This document shows, piece after piece, positions 40,981-50,126 of a stretch of 64,000 bases of DNA. The notes beneath the pieces were generated by a model. The model was not told the origin of the DNA. It was given only the letters and a program-made list of their open reading frames with translations, and made no database searches. Positions within the stretch are counted from its first letter, which is position 1. Every line of letters begins with the position of its first letter. Source of the DNA: Actinomadura rifamycini DSM 43936 (GTDB lineage Bacteria; Actinomycetota; Actinomycetes; Streptosporangiales; Streptosporangiaceae); assembly GCF_000425065.1 (NCBI RefSeq), contig NZ_AULB01000023.1, positions 82,157-146,156 on the forward strand, written 5' to 3'. The position numbers and the translations under genes were made by a program.

Positions 40981-42611
40981 CCGGCGGCTCCGGGACGAGC
41001 GCGCGGCGCGGGTGGAGAGCGGCGCTCGGGCTCGCGATGGCGCCGGCCGTGCTCGCGGCCGTCGCGGCCTGCGCCGCGACGCCGTCCCGCACGTCCGCGT
41101 CAGGCGGGGACGGCGCCGTCGTGGCGACCGACAAGGGCAAGGTGCGCGGTGTCCAGCGGGACGGATACCGCGAGTTCCTGGGGGTCCCGTTCGCCGCGCC
41201 GCCGACGGGCGACCGGCGCTGGACGTCCCCGGCGCCGCACGCGCCCTGGCCGGGCGTGCGGGACGCGACCGCGCCCGGCGAGCGCTGCGCGCAGGAAGCC
41301 TCCTCCACGGGGACGCCCGCGTCCCGTGCCGAGGACTGCCTGTACCTCAACGTCACCGCACCCGACTCGGCGTCCTCCCGCGGCCCGAAACCCGTGATGG
41401 TCTGGTTGCACGGCGGCGGTTTCGTCGAGGGCTCGGGCGGCGAGTACGATCCGCACCGCCTCGCCGTCCAGGGCGACGTGGTGGTCGTGACGGTGAACTA
41501 CCGGCTGGGCGTCTTCGGCAACTTCGGCCACCCGGGGCTGGACGGCTCGGGAAGCTTCGCCCTCCAGGACCAGCAGGCCGCGCTGCGCTGGGTGCGGCGG
41601 AACGCCCGCGCGTTCGGCGGCGACCCGGGCAATCTCACCCTCTTCGGGCAGTCGGCGGGCGGGCAGAGCGTCTGCGCCCACCTGGCGTCGCCGCAGGCGG
41701 CGGGCCTGTTCGACCGCGCCATCGTGCAGAGCTCCTTCTGCACCAGGGACATCCCGGCGAACCTGCTGGCACCCGGCCTGCCCAACGTCTCTCCGTGGGA
41801 GGCCCCCGAGAGCCTGGCCGCCCGCGGCCGGCAGGCCGCCGCCCAACTGGGCTGCGGCGTCCCGTCCGCCGCACTGGACTGCCTGCGCCGGCTTCCCGCC
41901 GACCGCCTCATGCAGGTCTTCGGGCAGTTCGCGGGCCTCTCCTACGGCAGCCGCACCCTCCCCGACGACCCCCGCGTCGCGTTCCGCACCGGGAGATTCG
42001 CCAAAGTGCCCGTGATGTCCGGGACGACGCGGGACGAGACGACCTACATCCAGGCGGTCATCGACCGGGCCATCGGGCCGCTGACCGCGGCGCAATACCG
42101 CCGGTACCTCGCCCAGGCGTTCGGCGGCCGGGCCGGTGAAGTCGCCGCCAGGTACCCCCTCCGCCGAGGGCGGCCGCCCAGCCGGACCTGGGCCGCCGTC
42201 ACCACCGACAGCGGGCTGGCCTGCCCCACCCTGGAGCGCAACCGCCTCATGAGCCGGCACGTGCCGGTCTACGCCTACGAGTTCGCCGACCGCACCGCCC
42301 CGCCGACGCTCCCCGACGTCGGCTACCCCTACGGCGCCTACCACTCCGCGGACGCCTTCTACCTCTTCGACCTCAGGCCGCCCGCCGAACAGCCGGAACT
42401 CGGCCCCGCCCAGCGCCGCCTGGCCGACCGGATGGTCCGTTACTGGACGGCTTTCGCCCGCACCGGCGACCCCAACGGAAAGAACCTGCCGCATTGGAAG
42501 CGGCTCCGCCCCGGCGCCCCGAACGACAACCTGCGGACACTGACCACTGAACCGCTCACCCCAGAACCCGTCGACTTCTCGCGGCAGCACAAATGCGACT
42601 TCTGGCTGTGA
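40977..42611 (+). CDS. Type-B carboxylesterase/lipase lipoprotein
   Basis: A 544-residue enzyme with a Sec/lipoprotein-type N-terminus (hydrophobic 17-31 with a Cys near residue 32, LAAVAACA). The catalytic Ser is in GQSAGGQS (near residue 225), an acidic residue in GTTRDETTY, and His in YGAYHSADAFYLFD (near 455). The oxyanion hole is HGGGFVEG. The preceding EDCLYLNV is the typical type-B motif. It hydrolyses carboxylic esters outside the membrane; the substrate is unknown. It lies under the presumed control of the divergent TetR repressor. Confidence 0.92.
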   Translation: MTGGSGTSARRGWRAALGLAMAPAVLAAVAACAATPSRTSASGGDGAVVATDKGKVRGVQRDGYREFLGVPFAAPPTGDRRWTSPAPHAPWPGVRDATAPGERCAQEASSTGTPASRAEDCLYLNVTAPDSASSRGPKPVMVWLHGGGFVEGSGGEYDPHRLAVQGDVVVVTVNYRLGVFGNFGHPGLDGSGSFALQDQQAALRWVRRNARAFGGDPGNLTLFGQSAGGQSVCAHLASPQAAGLFDRAIVQSSFCTRDIPANLLAPGLPNVSPWEAPESLAARGRQAAAQLGCGVPSAALDCLRRLPADRLMQVFGQFAGLSYGSRTLPDDPRVAFRTGRFAKVPVMSGTTRDETTYIQAVIDRAIGPLTAAQYRRYLAQAFGGRAGEVAARYPLRRGRPPSRTWAAVTTDSGLACPTLERNRLMSRHVPVYAYEFADRTAPPTLPDVGYPYGAYHSADAFYLFDLRPPAEQPELGPAQRRLADRMVRYWTAFARTGDPNGKNLPHWKRLRPGAPNDNLRTLTTEPLTPEPVDFSRQHKCDFWL

Positions 42612-42706
42612 CCGCGACCGTCCGGTACGAGACCGTCCCGGTACGAGACGTCCCCAGCGGCCGCACCCCGTGAGCCGACCGAGCCGGTGACCGGCGGGGA
42701 CGGCCG

Positions 42707-43300
42707 TCACGCCGGAGGCGCCGCCGCGGAGTGCAGGTACGGCGCGAGCAGTTCGTCGGCGAGGCGGCGGGCGGCGCGTTCGGCCAGGCCCTCCTCGATC
42801 ATCCGGCTCAGGGTGTAGACGATCGACTGGACGAGTTCGGCCGTCCGGGCGGGGTCGGCCGCACCGTGGTCCGCGAGGGCCGCGCGGAGCGGCGTCTGGA
42901 GTTCGTCGTGCAGCAGGCGGCTGGAGTTGGCCAGCGTGTCGGTGCGGCCGGTGGCCGCGAGGGCGCGGGCCAGCGCGTGGTCCCCGCGGGCGACGATCCG
43001 GAGGTTGGCGCGGACGTAGGCCAGGACCCGGTCGCCGGGCGTCCCGGCCTTCTCCATCTGCGCCCGGACGTAGGCGGACCAGCGCGGGAACGTGTCGACG
43101 ATGAGGGCGTCGAGCAGGTCGTCGCGGGACGTGAAGTAGGCGTACATGCTGGAGCGGGCGAGCCCGGCCCGGCGGGCGACGTCCGCCAGGCTGGGCGCCC
43201 GCTCGGGCTCCGCGGACAGCAGGTCGCGGGCGGCGTCGAGCAGGGCGGCCCGCCGCGCCGCCCGGTGCTCCGCCACGGTCGGCGCCTGGATCCTCGGCAC
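42707..43300 (-). CDS. TetR/AcrR family transcriptional regulator
   Basis: A 197-residue TetR regulator with a canonical HTH (ERAPSLADVARRAGLARSSMYAYF, residues about 33-56) and a C-terminal dimerisation/ligand domain. The GTG follows AAGGGGG. It is the last gene of a minus-strand group with the ABC ATPase and permease; a CGACA-TCA-TGTCG palindrome upstream of the permease is its likely operator. Confidence 0.9.
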   Translation of the reverse strand: MPRIQAPTVAEHRAARRAALLDAARDLLSAEPERAPSLADVARRAGLARSSMYAYFTSRDDLLDALIVDTFPRWSAYVRAQMEKAGTPGDRVLAYVRANLRIVARGDHALARALAATGRTDTLANSSRLLHDELQTPLRAALADHGAADPARTAELVQSIVYTLSRMIEEGLAERAARRLADELLAPYLHSAAAPPA

Positions 43301-43355
43301 GCGGCCCCCTTCCCCCGGTCCGCCGTACCCGCCGGACGGCCCGGCCCCCGGGGCG

Positions 43356-44090
43356 TCAGGCGAGTGCGGTGAGGCGCCCGTCGATCATCTCGTACACCGT
43401 GTCGCAGTGTTCGAGGACGTCATGGTCGTGGGTCACCATGATGGCCGCCACACCGTGCTGCCGCGACTCGCGGGCGAGCAGCCGGACGATGTCGTGGCTG
43501 CGCGCCCGGTCCAGGGCGGCGGTGGGCTCGTCGACGAGCAGCACGCTCGGCCCGGTCACCAGGGCCCGGGCGATGCCGACCCGCTGCCGCTCCCCGCCGG
43601 ACAGCCGGTGCGGGTGCCGGTCGGCCTTGTCCGCCATTCCCACGTCCTCCAGCAGCGCGCGCGGGTCGCGCCCGGTGCGCGCGCCGCGCGGCCGGAACCG
43701 CAGCGGCAGCCGGAGCTGGTCCAGCGCGGTGAGCGCCGGGACCAGGTTGCCGGTCTGGAAGACGAACCCGATGTGCTCCCGCCGCAGCCGCGCCCTGGCC
43801 CGCGTCCCGGCCGCCGTGATGTCGACCCCCGCCACCGTGACCGTGCCCCGGTCCGGGCGGGCGAGCCCGCCGGCGACCGCGAGCAGGCTCGACTTGCCGG
43901 CGCCGGACGGGCCGACGACGGCGGCCAGCTCTCCGGCGCGCACCGTGAGATCGACGTCGTCGAGGGCCTGCACCGTCTCGGTGCCGTCGCCGTGCCGGAG
44001 GCAGACGCCGTCCAGGACCAGTCCCGGACGGCCGGGCGCGGTCGCGCCGTCCTCCTGCGGCCCGGCGGTCGGCGTGGTCTGGCCGGTCAT
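43356..44090 (-). CDS. ABC transporter ATP-binding protein (LolD/MacB type)
   Basis: A 244-residue ATPase. Walker A is GPSGAGKSSLL, the Q-loop GFVFQTGN, the ABC signature LSGGERQRVGIARAL, Walker B VLLVDEPTAALD and the H-loop VTHDHD. It most resembles the MacB/LolD family that drives FtsX-type permeases. The ATG overlaps the permease stop (ATGA), making a coupled transporter. Family members export lipoproteins, antibiotics or peptides. It is also a candidate partner for the orphan FtsX permease at 20.1-21.9 kb. Confidence 0.93.
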   Translation of the reverse strand: MTGQTTPTAGPQEDGATAPGRPGLVLDGVCLRHGDGTETVQALDDVDLTVRAGELAAVVGPSGAGKSSLLAVAGGLARPDRGTVTVAGVDITAAGTRARARLRREHIGFVFQTGNLVPALTALDQLRLPLRFRPRGARTGRDPRALLEDVGMADKADRHPHRLSGGERQRVGIARALVTGPSVLLVDEPTAALDRARSHDIVRLLARESRQHGVAAIMVTHDHDVLEHCDTVYEMIDGRLTALA

Positions 44091-45217
44091 CGGTTTCCTC
44101 CCAGGGCGGTGGCCGGGTCGATGGACGCGATCCGGGCGACGGCGATGCCCGCGCCGACGAGCCCGAGCAGCACGAGTCCCGCGGCGGCGCCGGTGATGCC
44201 GGGCGCGCTGAGCGCGAACGGAACTCCGCCGCCGGTGATGAGCGAGCCGAGGCCGACGCCGATCGCCGCGCCGGTCGCGACGGCGGCCAGCAGCAGGAGG
44301 AACGCCTGCGTGAGCGCGTCGCGCAGCAGCCAGCTTCTGGACGCGCCCATCGCGCGCAGCACGGCGACCTCGTGCCGGCGCTGGATCGCCCAGACGGCGA
44401 AGAACGCCCCGACGACCAGGGCGGAGATCGCGTACAGGAACCCCTGGATGAGCTGCAGCGTGGACGTCTCGGCCGTGTAGCCGGGGGAGGCGCCGTAGGA
44501 CTCCTCCAGGGTCAGGCTCTCGGTGCCGGCGGCCGCGTCCGCCGCGGCGAGGTCGACCGACGCGCCGGGCTCCGCGCGCACCGCCACCGCGGTGATCTCT
44601 CGGGCGGCGTTCGCGGGCACCGCGTCGCCCGGCGCCGCCCCCGCCTTGATCGCCTGCCAGGTCGGCAGGGGCGCGTAGGCCACGTCGACGTGCCCGAAGG
44701 TGTGCTGCCCCGCCATGGCGCCGACGACGCGCAGCTTCGTCCCGAGGCGGTCGACGGTGATCGTGTCGCCGACGCGCAGGCCGGCGTCCAGGGCCGTGCC
44801 GCTGACGACGACGCCGTCCGGTGCGTCCAGCCGCGAGCCCTCGCTCACCTCGGGGGCGAGGAAGGAGTCCGGTGCCACCCCGAACAGCGCGAGGTCGATG
44901 TCGACGCCCCGGTCGCTCTTGGCGTTGATGAGCGTGTTGCCGTAGGGCGCGGCCTCCGCCACACCCGGCCGTCCGCGCCAGGCGTCCACGGCGGACGTCT
45001 CCACCACGCTCCGGGAGAAGGCGGAGTCGTGCTGGACGCCGCGCTCGAATGCGAAGGAGGTGACCGGCAGCTCCTGCAGCCCGGACACCCCGTCCCTGAC
45101 CAGCCCCACCGACAGCCCGGACAGCATGACCATGAGGATCGCGATCAATGCGACCACGGCCCCCATCAGCCCGAACCGGACCTTGGCGAACCGCAGCTCG
45201 CGAACGGCGAGGAACAT
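44087..45217 (-). CDS. ABC transporter permease (FtsX/MacB type)
   Basis: A 376-residue permease with one N-terminal helix (residues about 17-40), an extracytoplasmic MacB-like domain (about 45-255) and three C-terminal helices (about 260-370). FtsX motifs are RRHEVAVLRAMGAS and a terminal IASIDPATALGG. The ATG at 45217 begins MFLAVRELRFAKVRFGLMG, the normal N-terminus; the frame is open further upstream but that part is not conserved. It works with the coupled ATPase, probably exporting a lipid, peptide or drug. Confidence 0.9.
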   Translation of the reverse strand: MFLAVRELRFAKVRFGLMGAVVALIAILMVMLSGLSVGLVRDGVSGLQELPVTSFAFERGVQHDSAFSRSVVETSAVDAWRGRPGVAEAAPYGNTLINAKSDRGVDIDLALFGVAPDSFLAPEVSEGSRLDAPDGVVVSGTALDAGLRVGDTITVDRLGTKLRVVGAMAGQHTFGHVDVAYAPLPTWQAIKAGAAPGDAVPANAAREITAVAVRAEPGASVDLAAADAAAGTESLTLEESYGASPGYTAETSTLQLIQGFLYAISALVVGAFFAVWAIQRRHEVAVLRAMGASRSWLLRDALTQAFLLLLAAVATGAAIGVGLGSLITGGGVPFALSAPGITGAAAGLVLLGLVGAGIAVARIASIDPATALGGNR

Positions 45218-45240
45218 CAGCCCCACACCCGCGTCTTTGT

Positions 45241-45253
45241 CGACATCATGTCG
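45241..45253. promoter_or_regulatory. Probable TetR operator before the ABC transporter
   Basis: CGACATCATGTCG is a perfect 5-3-5 palindrome starting 24 bp upstream of the permease start, in the position for the TetR protein of the same cluster. Confidence 0.5.
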
Positions 45254-45394
45254 GCAACATATCAACACGGTGTCGCTAACTTGCGCCGGGTCCCCGTTCT
45301 TCCCGAGCGCCGCGGCCGGCGTGGGCGCGTGAGCGCGCTCGGATCGGTGAAAGTTCGGCAGAGACGCGCCACGGGGCACCGGGGGCGGGGGGCG

Positions 45395-46522
45395 TCACGC
45401 GAGGACGTCGCTCGCGCCGCCGGGCGGGAGGTCGGTGGGCTCCGGCAGCGGCGACCGGACGGCGTCCCGCGCGCGTGCCAGCATGCCGACGGCGCGGGGG
45501 TGGTCGACGAGCCGCTCCGCCAGCAGGTCCAGGGCGGGCAGCAGGCTGTGGGCGGGCACGTCGCGCGCGACCAGGATGCTCGCGGTCCAGGCGGTGAATC
45601 CGCTGAACAGGTCCGGTTCGTCCACGTAGAGGGCGGCACCGAGGAAGTCGACGATGTGGGCGATGTCCTCGGCGGTGCGGCGCCGCTGCCGGTCGGTGTA
45701 GTCCGCCATCGCCGGGAAGCGGGACTCCAGCTCGGCCAGCACGCGGCGCACCAGCTCCGGCGCCGTCCGCGTGACGTGCGTGTACTCCTGATCGGTGAGA
45801 TGCGGGAGATCGTCGACGGCCCGGTGGACGGGCGGCGGCTGGGGGAGCGGCCCCGCGGCCAGCCGGGCGGCGGCGGCGCGGGCGTCGGGGGCCCAGGCGT
45901 CCGCGCCGAGCCGGGACGCGTACCGGCCGCCCGGCCCGAACGCGGCACCGCCGACCATGACCGGGGTCCCGGTCACCTGGCAGGCGGTGATGGCGGCGTG
46001 CGCGGCCGGCAGCCGGGTGGCGATCGAGGACGACAGCGCCACCACCGCCGGGTTCGTGCGGTGCACGTGCGCGATCAGGTGCGGCGTCGGCACCTGGGCC
46101 CCGAGGTAGTCGACCTGCCAGCCGCGCAGCCGCAGCACCTCGGCCAGGATCCGGGCGGGCAGCGCGTGCCACTCGCCGTCGATGCACGCCACCGCCACCC
46201 GGCCGCGCGGTGCCCCGCGGTGCCGCTCCATGGCCCGGCGGACGGCCGGATGGTGCGCCAGCGTCCCGATCACCCGTTCGTTGATCGCGGTGGCGGTGTG
46301 CTCCTGCGCGACGGTGAGCCGGTTCGCCGCCCACTCGCGCCCCACGCGGGCCTGCACCGGTGCGATGACGTCCAGCAGCAGCGTCTCGGCGTCGGCGCCC
46401 TCGTCCAGGGCCGCCGCCACCGCGTCGGCGGCGGCGTACTCGTCGCCGCGGACGATCGCGTCCCAGAGCGCCCCCGCCCGGTCGTCGAACTCGGCGGACG
46501 GCTTGTCTGCGGTGCGGGTCAC
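45395..46522 (-). CDS. Stand-alone B12-binding photoreceptor-like protein (photocobilin-like)
   Basis: A 375-residue protein with no DNA-binding domain. Residues about 15-95 are a four-helix cap with the CarH-type motif W64-x9-E74-H75. Residues about 106-222 are a cobalamin-binding Rossmann domain whose DGEWH (E117, H119) matches the E-x-H motif of CarH. A further helical domain at about 240-350 resembles the bilin-binding part of photocobilins. The likely ligand is adenosylcobalamin, used as a light sensor, with or without biliverdin. The GTG overlaps the stop of the PP2C phosphatase (GTGA), so they are coupled. Light sensing is inferred from motifs. Confidence 0.82.
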   Translation of the reverse strand: MTRTADKPSAEFDDRAGALWDAIVRGDEYAAADAVAAALDEGADAETLLLDVIAPVQARVGREWAANRLTVAQEHTATAINERVIGTLAHHPAVRRAMERHRGAPRGRVAVACIDGEWHALPARILAEVLRLRGWQVDYLGAQVPTPHLIAHVHRTNPAVVALSSSIATRLPAAHAAITACQVTGTPVMVGGAAFGPGGRYASRLGADAWAPDARAAAARLAAGPLPQPPPVHRAVDDLPHLTDQEYTHVTRTAPELVRRVLAELESRFPAMADYTDRQRRRTAEDIAHIVDFLGAALYVDEPDLFSGFTAWTASILVARDVPAHSLLPALDLLAERLVDHPRAVGMLARARDAVRSPLPEPTDLPPGGASDVLA

Positions 46523-48204
46523 GTAGTGAACCTCCCAGGTTCCCGGTCTTCGGCCGCGCTGGTGCGGAAGCGCCGCGGGGCGGTGACGGCGACCACGGCC
46601 ATGTCGTCGTGCACGCCGGAGCCGACCCACTCCGCGGCGAGCATGTGCACCCGCTCGACCAGGGCCTCCGGCGGCATCCCGCCGCAGCCCCGCAGTTCCT
46701 CGCGCAGCCGGTCGTCGCCGAACATCTCGTCGCCCAGCGGGCCGCCGACCGCCTCGGTGATGCCGTCGGTGTACAGCAGGCACGTGTCGCCCGGGTCCAG
46801 CAGCACCGTCGCGGTCGTGGACGTGATGTCGTCCAGCACCCCGATCAGCGAGCCGCGCGTGTCGGCGGATTCGATCTCGCCCCCGGCGCGCACGATCAGC
46901 GGAGCGGTATGGCCCGCGCTGGTCAGCCGCAGCCGCAGGCGCTCGCCCTCCCGGCGGAGCGAGGCCAGCACGAGGGTGACGAACAGGGTCGAGTGGCCGC
47001 TCAGCAGCGTCCCGTTCAGCAGTTCCAGGACACGCTGGTGGTCCCCGCTCAGCGGCACCAGAGCGTGCAGCGTGTTCCGGATCTTGCCGGTGAGGACCGC
47101 GGCCTCCAGCCCCTTGCCGCACACGTCCCCCAGCACCACCAGCGACTCCGGCGCCGCCGCGGGGTCGTCGGCCGCCGGATACAGGTCGTAGAAGTCGCCC
47201 CCGACCCGCTCGCCGTCGCCCGAGGGCCGGTACCGCGCCGCCAGTTCCGCGTCGGGCAGTTCGGCCCGCCGCGGCGGCAGCAGCTCGCGCATCAACGTGT
47301 CGGTGATGGACGCCTGCTCGGCGTACACGCGGGCGGCCGACATGGCCGCCCCGGCGCGCGCCGCGAACTGCCGCGTCACCATCTCCTCGCCTTCGGAGAA
47401 CGCGCGCCGCCCGCCCCGCCGGAGCAGCACCAGCGCCCCGGCCGGGAACCCGTGCCCGGGCAGCGCGGTCACCACGACGGCGGTGAGCTCGCCCAGGTCC
47501 TCGCGGGCGACCCAGGCGGGCGCGGCGGCGGGGTCGATCCAGCGCGACGGCACCGGCGGGAACCCCCGCATCGCCTCCGCGAGCCCGGGGACCTCCGCCG
47601 GGTCCACGCGAAGCATCTGATGCTCCACCTCGCCGTCCGGGCCGCAGTACGCGACGGGATGGGAGCGCCCGGACCCCGGAGCGATCACCAAGGCCGCGTC
47701 GGCGAGGCGCCGCGCGGCCAGCCGCGCGGTCACCTCCATGCACCGCTCCAGGTTCAGCGACGCGAGCAACTGGCTCGACGCATCCGCCAGGAACGACGTC
47801 CGCTCGCGTTCGGCGGCCAGCTCCCGCGCCAGCCGGCGGCTCTCGGTGATGTCGGACAGCCACCAGACCGTCCCGGCCGAGTGGCCCCGGGACGCGTCGG
47901 CGGGGCTTGCGTCCGGCACCGCATGGGCCGCGAAGAACCGGTCGCCGATCGGCCCGTGCGCGACCGGCTCCGGCAGGGCGCGGTCCGCGCGGGCGGGGAC
48001 GGGACCGGCGGCCGACACGTGGCGGGCCTCGGCCAGCCACTCCGGCGCCCGGCCCTTCAGCACCCCGCCGAGCACGGAGCGAGCCACCTTGTTGAGCCGC
48101 GTGACGGCCCCCGTCCCGTCCACGGCGAGCACCGGAAACGGGGCTGAGTTCAGCGCCGGGTCGAAAAAATCCAGGGGACCATCAAAATTTCGGGTGAGTT
48201 CCAT
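46519..48204 (-). CDS. PP2C/SpoIIE-type phosphatase with PAS and GAF domains
   Basis: A 561-residue protein. A PAS-like domain (about 16-125) and a GAF domain (about 140-305) precede the SpoIIE-type PP2C domain (about 330-555). The metal-binding Asp residues are in VGGDFYDLYP, LGDVCGKGLEAA, LLYTDGITEA and HDDMAVVAVT. It dephosphorylates anti-sigma antagonists (STAS proteins) in partner switching. No kinase/antagonist pair is adjacent. The ATG at 48204 is chosen by alignment to the PAS start, but no Shine-Dalgarno sequence is visible, and the frame is open to about 48300. The B12 protein is encoded directly downstream. Confidence 0.9.
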   Translation of the reverse strand: MELTRNFDGPLDFFDPALNSAPFPVLAVDGTGAVTRLNKVARSVLGGVLKGRAPEWLAEARHVSAAGPVPARADRALPEPVAHGPIGDRFFAAHAVPDASPADASRGHSAGTVWWLSDITESRRLARELAAERERTSFLADASSQLLASLNLERCMEVTARLAARRLADAALVIAPGSGRSHPVAYCGPDGEVEHQMLRVDPAEVPGLAEAMRGFPPVPSRWIDPAAAPAWVAREDLGELTAVVVTALPGHGFPAGALVLLRRGGRRAFSEGEEMVTRQFAARAGAAMSAARVYAEQASITDTLMRELLPPRRAELPDAELAARYRPSGDGERVGGDFYDLYPAADDPAAAPESLVVLGDVCGKGLEAAVLTGKIRNTLHALVPLSGDHQRVLELLNGTLLSGHSTLFVTLVLASLRREGERLRLRLTSAGHTAPLIVRAGGEIESADTRGSLIGVLDDITSTTATVLLDPGDTCLLYTDGITEAVGGPLGDEMFGDDRLREELRGCGGMPPEALVERVHMLAAEWVGSGVHDDMAVVAVTAPRRFRTSAAEDREPGRFTT

Positions 48205-48532
48205 CACTGTCGAGGCTGCGGCGGGACCGCTTCCCTTCCTGAGCAAGGCCGCCGAACGAGGACTTGGTCCTCTTACCCCACCATAACCACACAAAGACAC
48301 TTGACGGAAGGCAAGGAAGCAACCGGCTCCGCTTTCAAGATCGGCGCCCCCGCCGGTTCGCCGATCAAGCTCACGGTTCGGCGAGGTCAGCGGCGTGCCG
48401 CCCGCGTGACCGAGGCCCCCTGCAGGCCGCCGACACCGCGATCTCTCACCGAAGAAGCCACCGAAATCGCCTCCCCTCCAGGGAAACGCACTCCGTGAAG
48501 ACGCGATTTCCGATACACCGCAACTCGGCGGA
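48205..48532. other. Intergenic region without a supported gene
   Basis: This 328-bp stretch lies between the start of the PP2C gene and the stop of the preceding membrane-protein gene on the same strand. It includes an AT-richer patch near 48530-48560 and the promoter zone of the phosphatase. A 65-codon plus-strand frame at 48301 has no ribosome binding site or known family. Confidence 0.4.
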
Positions 48533-49084
48533 TCATCTTGAATTTACGGTTTCCTGTTTTCGCGCATAAACCGCCTTGCGGTGGGCGGCGAGATCGCGGG
48601 CCAGGTGCGCGCGGCGCAGGCCATGTGAGCGCAGGTAGCGCAGATCCTCGACGGTGTCGTACATCAGCTGCACGCGGAAGTAGTTCACATACTCCAGGAC
48701 CGCGAACAGTCCGAAGCCCAGTCCCGGCCATGTCGCCGTTCCCGGATCGGCGACGACCTCCCGGGCGATGAACACCAGTCCGGCGGCGAGAAGCAGGACG
48801 CAGGCTCCCCGGAAGGCGGCGAAGCCCCCGGCCCAGGGCAGGGGCGCGCCGGGCGCCGAGATCTGCCCGAGCTTGGCCGCCCAGTACCCGGCCCCCACCA
48901 CGAGCAGGAGCGCGAACAGCGCGAAGCCCACCGTGTTCGCCGCCGTCACCGGCACGCCGACGACGCCGAACCAGACCCCGGCCTGCAGGGGGATGTTCAG
49001 CGACTCCAGCAAGGCCAGCGACCGCAGTCGACGACGAACCCGGAGGCCCGTCGGAGAGGTGAGCCGGCCCGCCCCATCGCTCAC
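48533..49084 (-). CDS. Hypothetical four-helix membrane protein
   Basis: A 183-residue membrane protein with predicted transmembrane segments near 33-52, 54-70, 92-110 and 117-135. The C-terminus is basic with LRYLRSHGLRRAHLARDLAAH (split), probably cytoplasmic. No family is recognised. The GTG overlaps the crotonase stop (GTGA), so the two are translationally coupled. It may support a fatty-acid or membrane role by context, but this is weak. Confidence 0.65.
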   Translation of the reverse strand: MSDGAGRLTSPTGLRVRRRLRSLALLESLNIPLQAGVWFGVVGVPVTAANTVGFALFALLLVVGAGYWAAKLGQISAPGAPLPWAGGFAAFRGACVLLLAAGLVFIAREVVADPGTATWPGLGFGLFAVLEYVNYFRVQLMYDTVEDLRYLRSHGLRRAHLARDLAAHRKAVYARKQETVNSR

Positions 49085-49872
49085 GGGGCGGTCCCCTCCC
49101 GGGTGAAGGCTCCGTGCCGGCCGGCGCCGGCGGCGAACCGGGCGGCGCCGGCCGCTCCCTCGCGGGCGACGACGGGGGCGCCCGCCGCGCCCTCGGCCCG
49201 CAGCGCCTCGGCCAGCGGCAGGTCGAGGGCGGCGTAGGTCGAGGCCCGGTCGGCCAGCACGCAGGCGAACGGGAAGGCCGCGATCTCCCCGGCCAGCTCC
49301 CGCGCCGCCTCGACCGCCCGGCCCGGCTCGACCACGCGGTTGGCCAGGCCCATGGCCAGCGCCTCATCGGCGTGCACGGGCCGTCCGGTGAGGATCATGT
49401 CCAGGGCCCGGCCCAGCCCGACGACCTGCGGCAGGCGGACCGTGCCTCCGTCGATGAGCGGCACCCCCCAGCGGCGGCAGAACACGCCCATCACCGCGTC
49501 GGACTCCACGACGCGCAGGTCCGCCAGCAGCGCCAGCTCCAGCCCGCCCGCGACCGCGTGCCCGCCGACCGCCGCGATGAGCGGCTTGCTCAACCGCATC
49601 CGGGTGGGCCCCATCGGGCCGGTGCCGCCTCCCTCGGGATCGAGCTCGTTGGCGCGCTCGGGGTCGTCGACCGCCGTCAGGTCCGCGCCCGCGCAGAACG
49701 TGCCGCCGGTGCCCGCCAGCACCGCCACCCGCTGCCCGGGATCGGCCTCGAACCCCTCGAACGCCGCCCGCAGTTCCGCGGCCATGCCCCTGTCGACGGC
49801 ATTGCGCCGCTCGGGCCGGTCCATCCAGATCGTGGTGATCGAACCGTCGATCTCCACCCGCACGTCACCCAT
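49081..49872 (-). CDS. Enoyl-CoA hydratase/isomerase (crotonase) family protein
   Basis: A 263-residue crotonase. The oxyanion-hole motifs are AGTGGTFCAGADLTAVDD (near residue 60) and AVGGHAVAGGLELALLADLRV (near 105-125); RRWGVPLIDGGTVRLPQVVG follows. The Glu expected for hydration lies in the second motif region, but the exact catalytic pair is unclear, so the activity may be hydratase, isomerase or hydrolase. No other beta-oxidation genes are adjacent. The ATG has GGGGGTAGG just upstream. Confidence 0.88.
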   Translation of the reverse strand: MGDVRVEIDGSITTIWMDRPERRNAVDRGMAAELRAAFEGFEADPGQRVAVLAGTGGTFCAGADLTAVDDPERANELDPEGGGTGPMGPTRMRLSKPLIAAVGGHAVAGGLELALLADLRVVESDAVMGVFCRRWGVPLIDGGTVRLPQVVGLGRALDMILTGRPVHADEALAMGLANRVVEPGRAVEAARELAGEIAAFPFACVLADRASTYAALDLPLAEALRAEGAAGAPVVAREGAAGAARFAAGAGRHGAFTREGTAP

Positions 49873-50088
49873 CGCCTACCCCCGGCACCTCACTGCTCGC
49901 CCACCCCGACAGTGGAAACGGGCCCAATTCATAGACTCCATCGCCGCCCTGTGCAAGGCCGGGGAGCCGGCGCCCACCGGCTCGCCCCGCCGACGACACG
50001 GCCCTGCGCGCGGCCAACGGCGGGCGGGAGAAGAGCACCCGCTCGGCCGCCGGTCCCGCACTCTTTATCGCGCTTCTCATCGCCTCTA

Positions 50089-50104
50089 TGTACGTTAGAA
50101 CATA
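50089..50104. promoter_or_regulatory. PadR-type operator before the FGE gene
   Basis: ATGTACGTTAGAACAT matches the PadR operator pattern ATGT-N8-ACAT exactly. It lies about 23 bp upstream of the FGE start and is the likely target of the PadR protein encoded next. Confidence 0.65.
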
Positions 50105-50126
50105 AGGAGTCTTGGAGGAGCGGCTG

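Noticed and set aside
43356..45217. Antibiotic biosynthesis cluster next to the ABC exporter
   Set aside because: No polyketide, peptide synthetase or tailoring genes are near; only regulators and the transporter are present.
48301..48498. 65-codon plus-strand frame before the PP2C gene
   Set aside because: No ribosome binding site, no family and it lies in the promoter region of a divergent gene.
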